A DNA stretch of 64,000 bases from DATDAH01 sp963823495 (lineage in GTDB: Bacteria; Actinomycetota; Acidimicrobiia; Acidimicrobiales; DATDAH01). The notes under the pieces are model-generated. The model made no database searches and was not told where the DNA came from. It was given only the letters and a program-made list of their open reading frames with translations. Position 1 is the stretch's first letter. Each line of letters starts with the position of its first letter. The position numbers were made by a program, and so were the translations under genes. Below, in pieces: positions 1-8,011 of this stretch. The stretch is taken from assembly GCA_963823495.1 (NCBI GenBank), contig CAWGLV010000001.1:186001-250000 (forward strand), written 5' to 3'.

Positions 1-146
1 CCACCCCCGAGCTGCTGCGCTCCGCTCCGCAGCCTCACGCCCCCTGTCGCCGCCGGCGCGGCTCCTGCGGCCTACGGCAGCCATCGACGTACCACCCCCG
101 AGCTGCTGCGCTCCGCTCCGCAGCCTCACGCCCCCTGTCGCCGCCG
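1..146. repeat. Duplicated 55-bp intergenic element
   Basis: Positions 1-55 and 92-146 are identical over 55 bases, separated by 36 bases of unrelated sequence. Each copy contains a 28-base core (11-38 and 102-129) that matches 26 of 28 positions of the core in the tandem array near 21.1 kb. No protein is credible here. It is a member of a dispersed intergenic repeat family; its function is unknown. Confidence 0.85.
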
Positions 147-159
147 ACGGAGTCGTCCC

Positions 160-165
160 TAGCCT
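160..165 (+). promoter_or_regulatory. Putative -10 box for leaderless ctaA
   Basis: TAGCCT ends 8 nt before the GTG at 174 and there is no purine-rich ribosome binding site in between. This spacing would place the transcription start at or next to the start codon. The same arrangement recurs before many genes in this window. Confidence 0.45.
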
Positions 166-173
166 GCATCCCC

Positions 174-1088
174 GTGGCGCACCTCCGACCGACCCCCGCG
201 GCCTACCGGCGGGTGACCCTCGCCGCTCTCGTGGCCCTGGTCCTCATCGTGGTCACCGGAGCGGCGGTGCGTCTGACCGGCTCGGGCCTGGGCTGTCCCG
301 ACTGGCCGACCTGCGACGGGAGCCAGGTGGTCTCGGAGTTCCGCGACACCCCCGAGATCATCGAGTTCGTCAACCGGATGTTCACCGGCGTGGTCTCGGT
401 CGCGGTCGCCGCCGCCGTCCTCGGCGCCCGCCGGCGGGTGCCCTACCGTCGCGACCTGGCCCTCCTGGCCTGGGGACTGGTCGCCGGCGTCGTCGCCCAG
501 ATCGTGCTCGGAGGGATCACCGTGCTGCTGGAGCTCACCCCCCCGGCGGTGATGGCCCACTTCCTGCTCTCGGTGGCCCTGGTGGCCGACGCCGTGGTCC
601 TGCACCACCGGGCCGGTGAGCCCGACGGGGGCCGTCGACACCCCGACGTGCCCCGTTCCACCCGGAGGCTGAGCTGGGCCCTGGTCGCGGTGGCCGGCGC
701 CGTGCTCGTCGTGGGGACCGCAGTCACCGGTACCGGCCCCCACGGCGGCGACCCCGATGTCGAGCGACTGCCCTACGCCATCAGCGAAGTGGTCCGCGTC
801 CACGCCGTGCTGGCCTGGGTGGCGACCGCCCTCCTCCTGGTGCTCATGGTCCGGACCCGGCGCGGCGCAATCGTCCTGGCGACGGTCGCGGCCCAGATCA
901 CGATCGGGTACGTGCAGTACTTCAACGGCGTGCCCGAGGTGCTCGTGGGCCTCCACGTGCTCGGCGCCACCGTGGTCTGGATCACCGTCCTCCGGCTCCA
1001 CCTCTCGCTCTGGGTGGTCGAGCCGGTGGGGCCCGAGCCCTCGCCCGAGCCCTCGCCCGAGCCCTCGCCCGAGCTCACCGGCTCGTGA
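174..1088 (+). CDS. ctaA: Heme A synthase (COX15/CtaA family)
   Basis: Membrane enzyme that oxidises heme O to heme A for aa3-type cytochrome oxidase. The 304-residue product has about eight hydrophobic segments. The extracytoplasmic Cys pair lies in GSGLGCPDWPTC (Cys41, Cys47). Histidines in later helices occur in the contexts AHFLLS, RVHAVL and LHVLGA, as expected for heme ligands. The first heme-ligand position reads EFVNR rather than EFVHR; I believe Asn is common in actinobacterial members, so I do not read this as loss of function. The C-terminus is a low-complexity PSPE tail encoded by a 12-bp unit repeated about 3.5 times at 1031-1074. The GTG start follows a TAGCCT box by 8 nt. The stop overlaps the clpS start by 4 nt. 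Confidence 0.9.
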   Translation: MAHLRPTPAAYRRVTLAALVALVLIVVTGAAVRLTGSGLGCPDWPTCDGSQVVSEFRDTPEIIEFVNRMFTGVVSVAVAAAVLGARRRVPYRRDLALLAWGLVAGVVAQIVLGGITVLLELTPPAVMAHFLLSVALVADAVVLHHRAGEPDGGRRHPDVPRSTRRLSWALVAVAGAVLVVGTAVTGTGPHGGDPDVERLPYAISEVVRVHAVLAWVATALLLVLMVRTRRGAIVLATVAAQITIGYVQYFNGVPEVLVGLHVLGATVVWITVLRLHLSLWVVEPVGPEPSPEPSPEPSPELTGS

Positions 1089-1384
1089 GCCCGACCCGCC
1101 CCCTCGAGGTCGACGAACCGGAGGTCATCGACGTCTCCGACCCGGACCGGCCCTGGATCGTCCTGGTCTGGAACGACCCCATCAACCTGATGTCGTATGT
1201 GACCTACGTGTTCCAGAAGCTCTTCGGGTACTCCCTGGAGAAGGCCACCGCGCTCATGCTCGACGTCCACGAGAAGGGCCGGGCCGTCGTCGCCAACGGC
1301 ACCAGGGAGAAAGCCGAGCTGGACGTGATGCGCCTCCACGAGCACGGGCTCTGGGCCACCATGCAGCAGGAGGACGCTCCGTAG
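1085..1384 (+). CDS. clpS: ATP-dependent Clp protease adaptor ClpS
   Basis: Adaptor that binds N-degron substrates and delivers them to the ClpA/ClpC N-domain. The 99-residue protein has the ClpS core, starting PWIVLVWNDPINLMSYVTYV and continuing with a helical segment around EKATALMLDVHEKG. The partner ClpC is encoded at 47.6-50.1 kb. The GTG start lies inside the ctaA stop (GTGA overlap), which suggests translational coupling, and its stop shares a base with the next GTG. The N-terminal 18 residues are acidic and proline-rich, as in other actinobacterial ClpS. Confidence 0.93.
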   Translation: MSPTRPLEVDEPEVIDVSDPDRPWIVLVWNDPINLMSYVTYVFQKLFGYSLEKATALMLDVHEKGRAVVANGTREKAELDVMRLHEHGLWATMQQEDAP

Positions 1385-1899
1385 TGGCGTTCGCGTTCGG
1401 TGGTGGGCCGGTTCGCCGGGAGCGCGACGGGTCCTTCACGATCCGGTTGAGCGAGCCCGAGCAGGTTCTGCTCAAGTCCCTGCTGGCCCAGCTCCGCTCC
1501 CTCCTGAAGCTCGAAGGAGGTGGGGAGATCACCGAGGGCTCCGGCGTCCGGCGCCTCTTCCCCACCGCCTACCCCGGCCGCGACGACCTCGAGGCCGAGT
1601 ACCAGGGCATGGTCCACGACGACCTGCTGCAGCAACGGCTGGCGGCCATCGACCAGGTCGAGGACACGATCGTGCTCCCCTCCCTCGACCAGGGCCAGCT
1701 CGAGACCTGGCTCCGCACGTTCAACGACCTCCGCCTGGTGCTCGGGACCCGCCTCGACGTGTCCGAGGACGACACCGGCCCCATCGACCCCGAGGACCCC
1801 GAGGCCCCCGCCCGCGCTGCGTACGAGTACCTCGGCTGGCTGCTGGAGAGCACCGTCAACGCCCTGACCGGCGCCCTCCCCCCACCCGAGGACGGCTGA
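1384..1899 (+). CDS. DUF2017 family protein
   Basis: A 171-residue acidic protein of unknown function. DUF2017 genes are regularly found directly after clpS in actinobacteria, which suggests but does not prove a link to Clp proteolysis. The GTG at 1384 overlaps the clpS TAG by one base. A longer reading frame upstream is open only because of base composition and lies inside ctaA/clpS. Recognisable are SEPEQVLLKSLLAQL near the N-terminus and YEYLGWLLESTVNAL near the C-terminus; both are probably helical. No catalytic motif is visible. Confidence 0.85.
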   Translation: MAFAFGGGPVRRERDGSFTIRLSEPEQVLLKSLLAQLRSLLKLEGGGEITEGSGVRRLFPTAYPGRDDLEAEYQGMVHDDLLQQRLAAIDQVEDTIVLPSLDQGQLETWLRTFNDLRLVLGTRLDVSEDDTGPIDPEDPEAPARAAYEYLGWLLESTVNALTGALPPPEDG

Positions 1900-1956
1900 T
1901 CGCGTTCTGGCCCCGGATTCCTGCGTCAGGGCACGGGTCTCCGGTGCCGGGCCAGG

Positions 1957-2457
1957 TCACCAGTGGCCGGTGCCGGGCCCTCCCTTGAACGGGCCGACCA
2001 CCTTCGAGGTGATCCAACCGCCGTAGAAGTCGCCGTCGTTGGTCTCGACCCGCTCGTCGTCGACCCAACAGGCGTCCATCGCACGGGGATAGAAGGCCAG
2101 GTGGTCGGTGATCGCCACGAACCCGGGCGTCGGCGACGGGTACGACCAGGCAGCAGCGGGGGCCACCCGGTCCCCCGCCCGCACCGTCCAGTAGTGGGCG
2201 TGGCCCTTCCACTCACAGAACGAGCGTCGGGATGTCGCCTCGAGGTGCTCGAGGGCCACGTCATCCGGCGGCAGGTAGAAGGCCGGCGGCTGGCTCGTCT
2301 CCAGGACCCGCAGGGCCCGGGTCGTCTCGGCGATCACCGACCCGGCGAACTCGACCCGCACGCGGGCATCGGTGGGCACGACACGGGGCGGTCGTGGGTA
2401 GTCCCAGACCGACTCCTGGTCGGGACCGGGCGGGATGGGTGGGGGACGGCGGCTCAT
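1957..2457 (-). CDS. DUF427 domain-containing protein
   Basis: A 166-residue protein with the DUF427 hallmark residues: SRRSFCEWKGHAHYWTV in the middle and NDGDFYGGWITSKVVGPFKG at the end. The family forms a small beta-rich fold and its biochemical role is unknown. The ATG at 2457 was chosen because the domain begins shortly after it; the frame stays open upstream only by composition. It is divergent from the gene at 2476 with just 18 bp between start codons, so both promoters must lie inside or over each other's coding ends. Confidence 0.85.
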   Translation of the reverse strand: MSRRPPPIPPGPDQESVWDYPRPPRVVPTDARVRVEFAGSVIAETTRALRVLETSQPPAFYLPPDDVALEHLEATSRRSFCEWKGHAHYWTVRAGDRVAPAAAWSYPSPTPGFVAITDHLAFYPRAMDACWVDDERVETNDGDFYGGWITSKVVGPFKGGPGTGHW

Positions 2458-2475
2458 GGGCGCCAGGATGGCCCG

Positions 2476-2946
2476 GTGCCGGACGATCCCGACCGCGCCC
2501 TCGCCGAGAAGGCCCGCGCGCTGGCCGACGCCATCGAGTCCGCCGTCGCCCCCTGGCTCATCGGGGCGATCCGGCGCACCGCGGCCGCTCAGCGCCTCGA
2601 CGGTGGCGACCGACTGGTGCTCGCCGCCGAATCGGCCGCGCGGGAGGCCCGGGCCGACGTCGTGCCTCGGATCCGGGCGCTGCTGTCCGCCGACATCGAC
2701 GAGCAGGCGACCACGCCCCTGGCGCTCCTCCGGGAGGCGGTCGAACCGGCGACCGCCGTGCTGGCGGACTTCGGGGCCGAGCCGGTCGAACGCGACGACT
2801 TCGCCCGGCAGTCCTTTCCCGACGACGTCTACGGGCTGGCGCCGGCGACGTTCGAGGACGTGGCGCCGGAGTTGCAGGGGCCCGGCCTCGAATGGGGGGC
2901 GGCGAAGGCCTTCGTCCACCTCCGTCGCATCCGCCCGGCCGACTGA
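2476..2946 (+). CDS. Conserved actinobacterial protein of unknown function
   Basis: A 156-residue soluble alpha-helical protein. It starts PDDPDRALAEKARALADAI and contains APWLIGAIRRTA, then an acidic/helical middle with RADVVPRIRALLSADIDEQ and a C-terminal FEDVAPELQGPGLEWGAAKA. I recognise it only as a conserved hypothetical seen in actinobacteria; no motif gives a function. The start is the GTG preceded by CAGGAT at 6 nt, matching the leaderless pattern; the long upstream extension overlaps the DUF427 gene and is rejected. Confidence 0.7.
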   Translation: MPDDPDRALAEKARALADAIESAVAPWLIGAIRRTAAAQRLDGGDRLVLAAESAAREARADVVPRIRALLSADIDEQATTPLALLREAVEPATAVLADFGAEPVERDDFARQSFPDDVYGLAPATFEDVAPELQGPGLEWGAAKAFVHLRRIRPAD

Positions 2947-2976
2947 GTCAACACCCGAGGGTGACCACCGGCCCCC

Positions 2977-3789
2977 TCACGGGGCCTGGGGACCGCCGGG
3001 CACGCGGTTGAGGTTGCCGGAGCGCAGGCCCTCGAGGTCCACGGTGACGTAGCGGTAGCCGGCGGCCTGCACCGCCGCCACCACGGCGGGACGGTGGTCC
3101 AGCACGGTGGCCAGGTCCCGCACGGGGACCTCGATGCGGGCCAGGTCGTCGTAGTGACGGACCCGCAGGTCGCCGAGGCCGAGGGCCCGGAGCCCGGCTT
3201 CGGCCCGTTCGACCCGACCCAGGACCCCGACCGACACCTCCGTGCCGTACGGCACGCGCGAGGCCAGGCACGGGGCGGCGGGCTTGTCCCAGACCGCGAG
3301 GCCGAGGTCCCGCGCCGCGGTGCGGACGTCGTCCTTGGTCAGGCCGGCCTCCACGAGGGGGAACCGGGCCCCGCGCCGCCGGGCCGCCTCCTGGCCGGGG
3401 CGGTGGTCGTCCAGGTCATCGACGTTGACCCCCAACAACACCGTCGCCTCGACCTCGTCGGCCAGCGGGGTCAGGGCGTCCATCAACGCGTCCTTGCACC
3501 AGAAGCACCGATCGCCGTCGTTGGCCCGGTAGGCGGCCCGCGCCATCTCCGCGGTGGCCACCTCCTGCCACCGCAGGCCCCAGTCGGCCGCCAGGGCGCG
3601 GCAGGCGTCGCGCTCGGCGCCGGCCAGCGACGGCGAGACGGCCGTGGCACACAGCACCCGGTGGGCCCCGAGCGTCTCGGTGGCCACGTAGGCCAGGAGC
3701 CCGGAGTCGACCCCACCCGAGAAGGCGACGACCGCCCGGTCGTGGTCGCCGAGGGCCTGTCGGAGGCGCCCGAGGGTCTCAGCGGGCAT
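2977..3789 (-). CDS. larE: ATP-dependent sacrificial sulfur transferase LarE
   Basis: A PP-loop ATP pyrophosphatase of 270 residues. In the known family it adenylates the nickel-pincer precursor and donates sulfur from its own cysteine. The PP-loop is SGGVDS at residues 24-29. A CxxC (Cys95, Cys98) lies in the DRCFWCK segment. The sulfur-donor cysteine of the PAAPCLASR motif is Cys174, so this looks like a cysteine-donor member. No larB or larC lies within the window, so either the cofactor genes are elsewhere or this copy serves another sulfur transfer. Its start overlaps the alaX end by 11 bp, so the two are probably one transcript. Confidence 0.88.
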   Translation of the reverse strand: MPAETLGRLRQALGDHDRAVVAFSGGVDSGLLAYVATETLGAHRVLCATAVSPSLAGAERDACRALAADWGLRWQEVATAEMARAAYRANDGDRCFWCKDALMDALTPLADEVEATVLLGVNVDDLDDHRPGQEAARRRGARFPLVEAGLTKDDVRTAARDLGLAVWDKPAAPCLASRVPYGTEVSVGVLGRVERAEAGLRALGLGDLRVRHYDDLARIEVPVRDLATVLDHRPAVVAAVQAAGYRYVTVDLEGLRSGNLNRVPGGPQAP

Positions 3790-4498
3790 CGGTCACCTCG
3801 AGGCGGATGCGCTTGTTGGCCTTGCCCTTGGACTCGGTCTTGAGCACGCGCACCGCACCGACCTCGGCGGTGGAGGCCACGTGGGTGCCGCCGTCGGCCT
3901 GCTTGTCCAGGCCGACGATGTCGACCACGCGGATCTCGGTGACCGCCTCCGGGATCAGGTTGACCTTCGTGCGGATGAGGTCGGCGTCGGCGACGGCGGC
4001 GCCCCGGGGCAGGAACGTGACCTCGACCGGGCGGTCGGCCGCGATCTCGGCGTTCACCAGTTCCTCGACTCGGGCGCCGAAGCCCTCCGGCAGGGGGTCG
4101 AACTCGAAGTCCATCCGGGCGGCGAGGGGGGTCATGTTGCCGCCGGTGACCGCCGTGGCCCACTCGTTCCAGATCACCCCACACAGGATGTGCAGCGCCG
4201 TGTGGGTCCGCATGAGGCCGTGGCGGCGGTCCCAGTCCAGGGTCCCGGTGACCGCGTCGGCCGGGGACGGGACGGGACCGTCGAGGGTGAGCCAGACATC
4301 GGTGCCCTGCTTGGTCACCTCGACCACCGCGGCCTCGCCGTGGTCACCGGTCAGCACTCCCGTGTCGTGAGGCTGGCCACCGCCGGTCGGGTAGAAGGCG
4401 GTCCGGTCGAGGCGGACCCGGGGCCCGTCCACTTCGGCCACCGTCGCCGGGAACACGGTGAGGTACGCGTCGTGCAGGTACAGCAGTTCGGTGCTCAT
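3779..4498 (-). CDS. alaX: Alanyl-tRNA editing protein (AlaX-M type)
   Basis: A free-standing editing domain related to the C-terminal half of AlaRS; it hydrolyses mischarged Ser-tRNA(Ala). The 239-residue length fits AlaX-M. The TAFYPTGGGQPHDTG segment and the HxxxH zinc pair (His99, His103) are present. The second motif reads QADGGTHV, so the usual zinc cysteine of CGGTHV is Asp202, with His206 kept. Asp may still ligate zinc, so activity is uncertain rather than absent. The ATG at 4498 starts directly at the domain; the 29 codons upstream are not conserved-looking. It overlaps larE by 11 bp. Confidence 0.85.
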   Translation of the reverse strand: MSTELLYLHDAYLTVFPATVAEVDGPRVRLDRTAFYPTGGGQPHDTGVLTGDHGEAAVVEVTKQGTDVWLTLDGPVPSPADAVTGTLDWDRRHGLMRTHTALHILCGVIWNEWATAVTGGNMTPLAARMDFEFDPLPEGFGARVEELVNAEIAADRPVEVTFLPRGAAVADADLIRTKVNLIPEAVTEIRVVDIVGLDKQADGGTHVASTAEVGAVRVLKTESKGKANKRIRLEVTDAR

Positions 4499-4568
4499 CG
4501 GGCCGGCCTCCTCGTGTCCGCAGGAGTGTGCCCACGCGACGAGCGGGTTGCGCGGAGCCACCGCGAAG

Positions 4569-4596
4569 GACACGGAGCGTGCCAACCGCCTATGCT
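4569..4596 (+). promoter_or_regulatory. Putative promoter of the livK-type gene
   Basis: GACACG (4569-4574) and TATGCT (4591-4596) are spaced by 16 bp and would start transcription near 4603, leaving a leader of roughly 48 nt with a GAGGGGAGAG ribosome binding site before the ATG at 4651. This gene is therefore leadered, unlike many neighbours. Confidence 0.4.
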
Positions 4597-4650
4597 CCCT
4601 GTCGTCCGTGGCGACGACGCCACGGCGTTCTTCTTTCTGAGGGGAGAGAA

Positions 4651-5940
4651 ATGCGATTCAACGGACGTTTGTGGCGTCTGCTCGCTCTGGTGTTCGCTTT
4701 CACGCTCGTCGCCGCCGCGTGCGGTGACGACAGTGGAGACGACACCGCGAGCGATGACACAACCGCTAGTGACGGTGGCAATGCCGACGGGGTCCTCAAG
4801 GTGGGGACGCTGTTGCCGGAGACCGGCGACCTCGCGTTCCTCGGGCCACCCGAGTTCGCCGGGGCCGAGCTGGCCGTCGACGAGATCAACGAGGCCGGTG
4901 GCGTTCTCGGCGCCGACGTCGAGCTCTCCCAGGGGGACTCGGGCGACACCAACACCGACATCGCCAACCAGACCACCGACCGGCACCTGGCCGACGGCGT
5001 CGACGTGATCGTCGGTGCCGCCTCGTCCGGCGTGTCCTTCACGGTCATCGACAAGATCACCGGCGCGAACGTCATCCACTTCTCGCCGGCGAACACGTCC
5101 CCGGACTTCACGGAGTACGACGACAACGGGCTGTACTTCCGTACCGCCCCGTCCGACGTGCTCCAGGGCCGGGTGCTGTCGGACCTGATCGTCGCCGATG
5201 GCAACGCCACCGTCGGGATCATGGCTCGCCAGGATCCGTACGGTGAGGGCCTCCTGCGGTACACCGCAGAGCCTCTGGCCGAGGCCGGTGCCGAAGTCGT
5301 CAACGACGGCGGGATCGTCTATGACCCCGCCGCGGAGAACTTCGACGCCGAGGTGGGCGAGATCGTCGCCGCCGACCCTGACGCCTTCGTCATGATCGGT
5401 TTCGAGGAGTCCGCTCAGATCCTGACCTCGCTGTTCGAGGCCGGGTTCACCCAGGGCGACAAGGACATCTACCTCGTCGACGGCAACATCGGGAACGCGC
5501 TGGCCGAGAACTTCACCGACGCCGGCATCCTCGAGGGCATCCGGGGCACGCTGCCTTCGGCCGAGCTCTCCGAGGATCTGCGTGAGCGCCTGCTCGAGGT
5601 CGACCCGGCCTTGGAGGACTTCTCCTACGGACCCGAGACCTACGACGCGGTGATCATCACCGCCCTGGCCGCCGAGGTGGCCGGGACCGACGATCCGGTC
5701 GCAATCGCGGACGAGATCAACGGGGTGACCCGGGACGGCACGACCTGCACCTCCTTCGAGGAGTGCAAGGCCCTCGTCGAAGAGGGCGAGGACATCGACT
5801 ACGACGGTGCGGGTGGTCCCTACACCTTCGGTGACGCCGGTGAGCCCACGGAGGCGAGCTTCGCGATCCTCCAGTACGGCCCCGACAACACCATCGATGA
5901 CAGCCTGACCGAGTACCAGTTCGCGGCGATCGAGGAGTAG
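4651..5940 (+). CDS. livK: Branched-chain amino-acid-type ABC transporter substrate-binding lipoprotein
   Basis: A 429-residue periplasmic-binding-type protein anchored as a lipoprotein. A short basic N-region and hydrophobic core end in the lipobox LVAAAC, followed by an acidic Asp/Ser/Thr linker. The mature part has the Leu/Ile/Val-binding fold: KVGTLLPETGDLAFLGPPE, a central YDPAAENFDAEVGEI hinge segment, and SYGPETYDAVIITALAAE near the end. Substrate specificity cannot be read from sequence. It is convergent with the livH-livM-livGF operon, whose membrane parts it presumably serves. A strong ribosome binding site precedes the ATG and a strong terminator follows. Confidence 0.9.
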   Translation: MRFNGRLWRLLALVFAFTLVAAACGDDSGDDTASDDTTASDGGNADGVLKVGTLLPETGDLAFLGPPEFAGAELAVDEINEAGGVLGADVELSQGDSGDTNTDIANQTTDRHLADGVDVIVGAASSGVSFTVIDKITGANVIHFSPANTSPDFTEYDDNGLYFRTAPSDVLQGRVLSDLIVADGNATVGIMARQDPYGEGLLRYTAEPLAEAGAEVVNDGGIVYDPAAENFDAEVGEIVAADPDAFVMIGFEESAQILTSLFEAGFTQGDKDIYLVDGNIGNALAENFTDAGILEGIRGTLPSAELSEDLRERLLEVDPALEDFSYGPETYDAVIITALAAEVAGTDDPVAIADEINGVTRDGTTCTSFEECKALVEEGEDIDYDGAGGPYTFGDAGEPTEASFAILQYGPDNTIDDSLTEYQFAAIEE

Positions 5941-5971
5941 ACCCCCTCGTCCGACCGGACCGCAAGTCATC

Positions 5972-5997
5972 GGGCCCACCCCTCCGGGGGTGGGCCC
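5972..5997 (+). terminator. Intrinsic terminator after livK
   Basis: A perfect 11-bp stem, GGGCCCACCCC (5972-5982) and its complement (5987-5997), with a TCCG loop, followed by TTTGCGTTC. It lies 31 bp after the livK stop and could also act on the convergent livGF transcript. Confidence 0.9.
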
Positions 5998-6088
5998 TTT
6001 GCGTTCTACGGTGCGGTGCGAGCCCCGAGGCCAGGAGGTCGGGCGCCGGAGACCAAGGGGGGCGCTCAGGCGCCCGGACCCGTGGAGC

Positions 6089-8011
6089 TCAGGCCTTGGC
6101 CAGGGTGCCGAGGTAGAGCTCGATGACCTTGGGGTCGTGCAGGAGGGCGTCACCGGAGTCGGTGTAGGCGTTCTGGCCCTGATCCAGCACGTAGCCCCGG
6201 TCACAGACCTGCAGGCAGCGGCGGGCGTTCTGCTCGACCATGATGATCGAGACGCCCGCCTCGTTGATCCGGGCGGCCCGCTGGAAGACCTCGGTCTGCA
6301 GGGCGGGGCTGAGCCCCGCCGAGGGCTCGTCCAGCAGCAACACCGAGGGCTCCATCATGAGCGCCCGGCCCATGGCCAGCATCTGACGTTCGCCACCGGA
6401 GAGCAGCCCGGCCCGCTGATCGGTCCGCTCCGCCAGTCGGGGGAACATGTCATAGACCCGGTCCCGCTGTGCGGGGAACGTCTTGGGCGCCTGGTACACG
6501 CCCATCTCCAGGTTCTCGGCGACGGTCAGGCGGGGGAAGACGTTCTCCCGCTGGGGCACGTAGCCGATGCCGGCCCGCACCAGGACGTGGGCGTCCTCAC
6601 CGGTGACGTCCTCGCCCCGCAGCGTGACCCTGCCCTCGGTGACCGACAGCAGACCGAACAGGGCCTTGATCAGGGTCGACTTCCCGGCGCCGTTGGGGCC
6701 GATGATGCCGACCAGCTCGCCCTCGCCGAGCTCGAGATCACAGCCGTTGAGGATGCTGACCCCCGGTACGTAACCGGCCACCAGACCTCGGGCCTCGAGC
6801 AGGAACTCAGACATCGCCGACACCCTCGTCGTCGCTCTCGTCGTCGCTCTCGTCGCGCGCTCGCCCTCGACGGCCTCTTCGCGTTGCTCGACCACCACGT
6901 GGCTCTCCTCATGGGCGTGGGTGACGGGGCCCTCGGCGGCGGATTCGCCGTGGTCGGTACCCAGGTAGGCGTCGATCACCGCACGGTTGCCGGTGACGTC
7001 GTCGTGGGTGCCCTCGGCGATCACCGCCCCCTCGGCCATCACCACGACCCAGTCACTGATGTCGCGGACGACGTCCATGTCGTGCTCGACGAAGATCACC
7101 GACATGCCCTCGTCGCGCAGGGCCTTCACGTGCCCCAGCAGGGACTGGGTGAGGGCCGGGTTCACCCCGGCCATGGGCTCGTCGAGCATCACCAGCGCGG
7201 GCTCGGTCATGAGCGCCCGGGCCATCTCCAGGAGCTTGCGCTGGCCCCCCGAGAGCGTGCCCGCGTACTCGTTGGTCATGTGGGCCATGCCGAAGCGGTC
7301 GAGCAGGGCAACGGCCCGCTCCCGCAACTCGTCCTCCTGGGCCCGCCAGGCGGTGGGCACGAAGGCCGCGGCGAACTTCTCGCCCGTCTGGTCGATCCCA
7401 CCCAGCATCATGTTGTCCAGAACGGACATCTTCGACAGGGCCTTGGTGAGCTGGAAGGTCCGGACCATGCCGTGGCCGGACATCAGGTGGGCGACCGAGC
7501 CGCCCATGTCGACGCCGTTGAACTGCCAGGTGCCCGCGTCGGGCGTGTCGAAGCCCGTGAGCAGGTTGAACAGGGTCGTCTTGCCCGCACCGTTGGGCCC
7601 GATGAGGCCGGTGATGACCCCCCGCTGGATCTCCAGGTGGTCGACATCGACGGCGGTGAGCCCGCCGAAACGGCGGTGGACGTTGTCCGCCACCAGGATC
7701 GGATCGGGCTTGGCCGCCCCCGGGCGGCTCTCGACGTCGGCGAGGACGCCGGCCGTGGCGATCGGCCGGTGCGCCCGGGTCACCGCGAGCGCGGCCGCCA
7801 TCCTCCGCTTGGGGCCCAGGAGGTAGAACGGGCCGGCGAGGAAGCCGAAGAAGGCGATGGCCACCAGCCAGAACATGCGGGGCAGGTGCACCGTCTCCCA
7901 GGCCGAGGTCGGCTGCGAGAAGGCGTCGATGCCTGCGGTGACCCAGAAGCCCACCAGGACCGAGCCCAGGACCAGCGCCGCGGCGCCGACCACGTCAGCC
8001 ATGCCGGTCAC
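6089..8011 (-). CDS. livG/livF: LivG-LivF: two ABC ATPases in one frame, with N-terminal membrane segments
   Basis: A 640-codon frame holding both ATPases of a Liv-type importer. Residues 1-70 contain two hydrophobic segments (about 5-25 and 46-65), unusual for LivG. The LivG domain follows with Walker A GPNGAGKT at 138-145, LSGGQRKLLEMARALM and LDEPMAGVN. The LivF domain begins at the ATG at 6814 with GPNGAGKST, LSGGERQMLAMGRALM and LDEPSAGLSP. The join uses rare AGA codons (ATRATTR). Reading the same DNA in another frame gives an acidic DESDDESDDE tail ending in TGA at 6807-6809, which overlaps the livF start. A 2-bp expansion in the CG run at 6854-6860 would explain the fusion. The GTG start overlaps the livM stop by 4 nt. 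Confidence 0.82.
   Translation of the reverse strand: MTGMADVVGAAALVLGSVLVGFWVTAGIDAFSQPTSAWETVHLPRMFWLVAIAFFGFLAGPFYLLGPKRRMAAALAVTRAHRPIATAGVLADVESRPGAAKPDPILVADNVHRRFGGLTAVDVDHLEIQRGVITGLIGPNGAGKTTLFNLLTGFDTPDAGTWQFNGVDMGGSVAHLMSGHGMVRTFQLTKALSKMSVLDNMMLGGIDQTGEKFAAAFVPTAWRAQEDELRERAVALLDRFGMAHMTNEYAGTLSGGQRKLLEMARALMTEPALVMLDEPMAGVNPALTQSLLGHVKALRDEGMSVIFVEHDMDVVRDISDWVVVMAEGAVIAEGTHDDVTGNRAVIDAYLGTDHGESAAEGPVTHAHEESHVVVEQREEAVEGERATRATTRATTRVSAMSEFLLEARGLVAGYVPGVSILNGCDLELGEGELVGIIGPNGAGKSTLIKALFGLLSVTEGRVTLRGEDVTGEDAHVLVRAGIGYVPQRENVFPRLTVAENLEMGVYQAPKTFPAQRDRVYDMFPRLAERTDQRAGLLSGGERQMLAMGRALMMEPSVLLLDEPSAGLSPALQTEVFQRAARINEAGVSIIMVEQNARRCLQVCDRGYVLDQGQNAYTDSGDALLHDPKVIELYLGTLAKA
6825..6860. 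repeat. Slippage-prone 12-bp repeat and CG run at the LivG/LivF join
   Basis: A 12-base unit (CTCGTCGTCGCT) occurs at 6825-6836 and 6837-6848, with a partial third copy, followed by the alternating run CGCGCGC at 6854-6860. Such sequence is prone to polymerase slippage and to base-calling error, which matters for the LivG-LivF frame. Confidence 0.75.
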
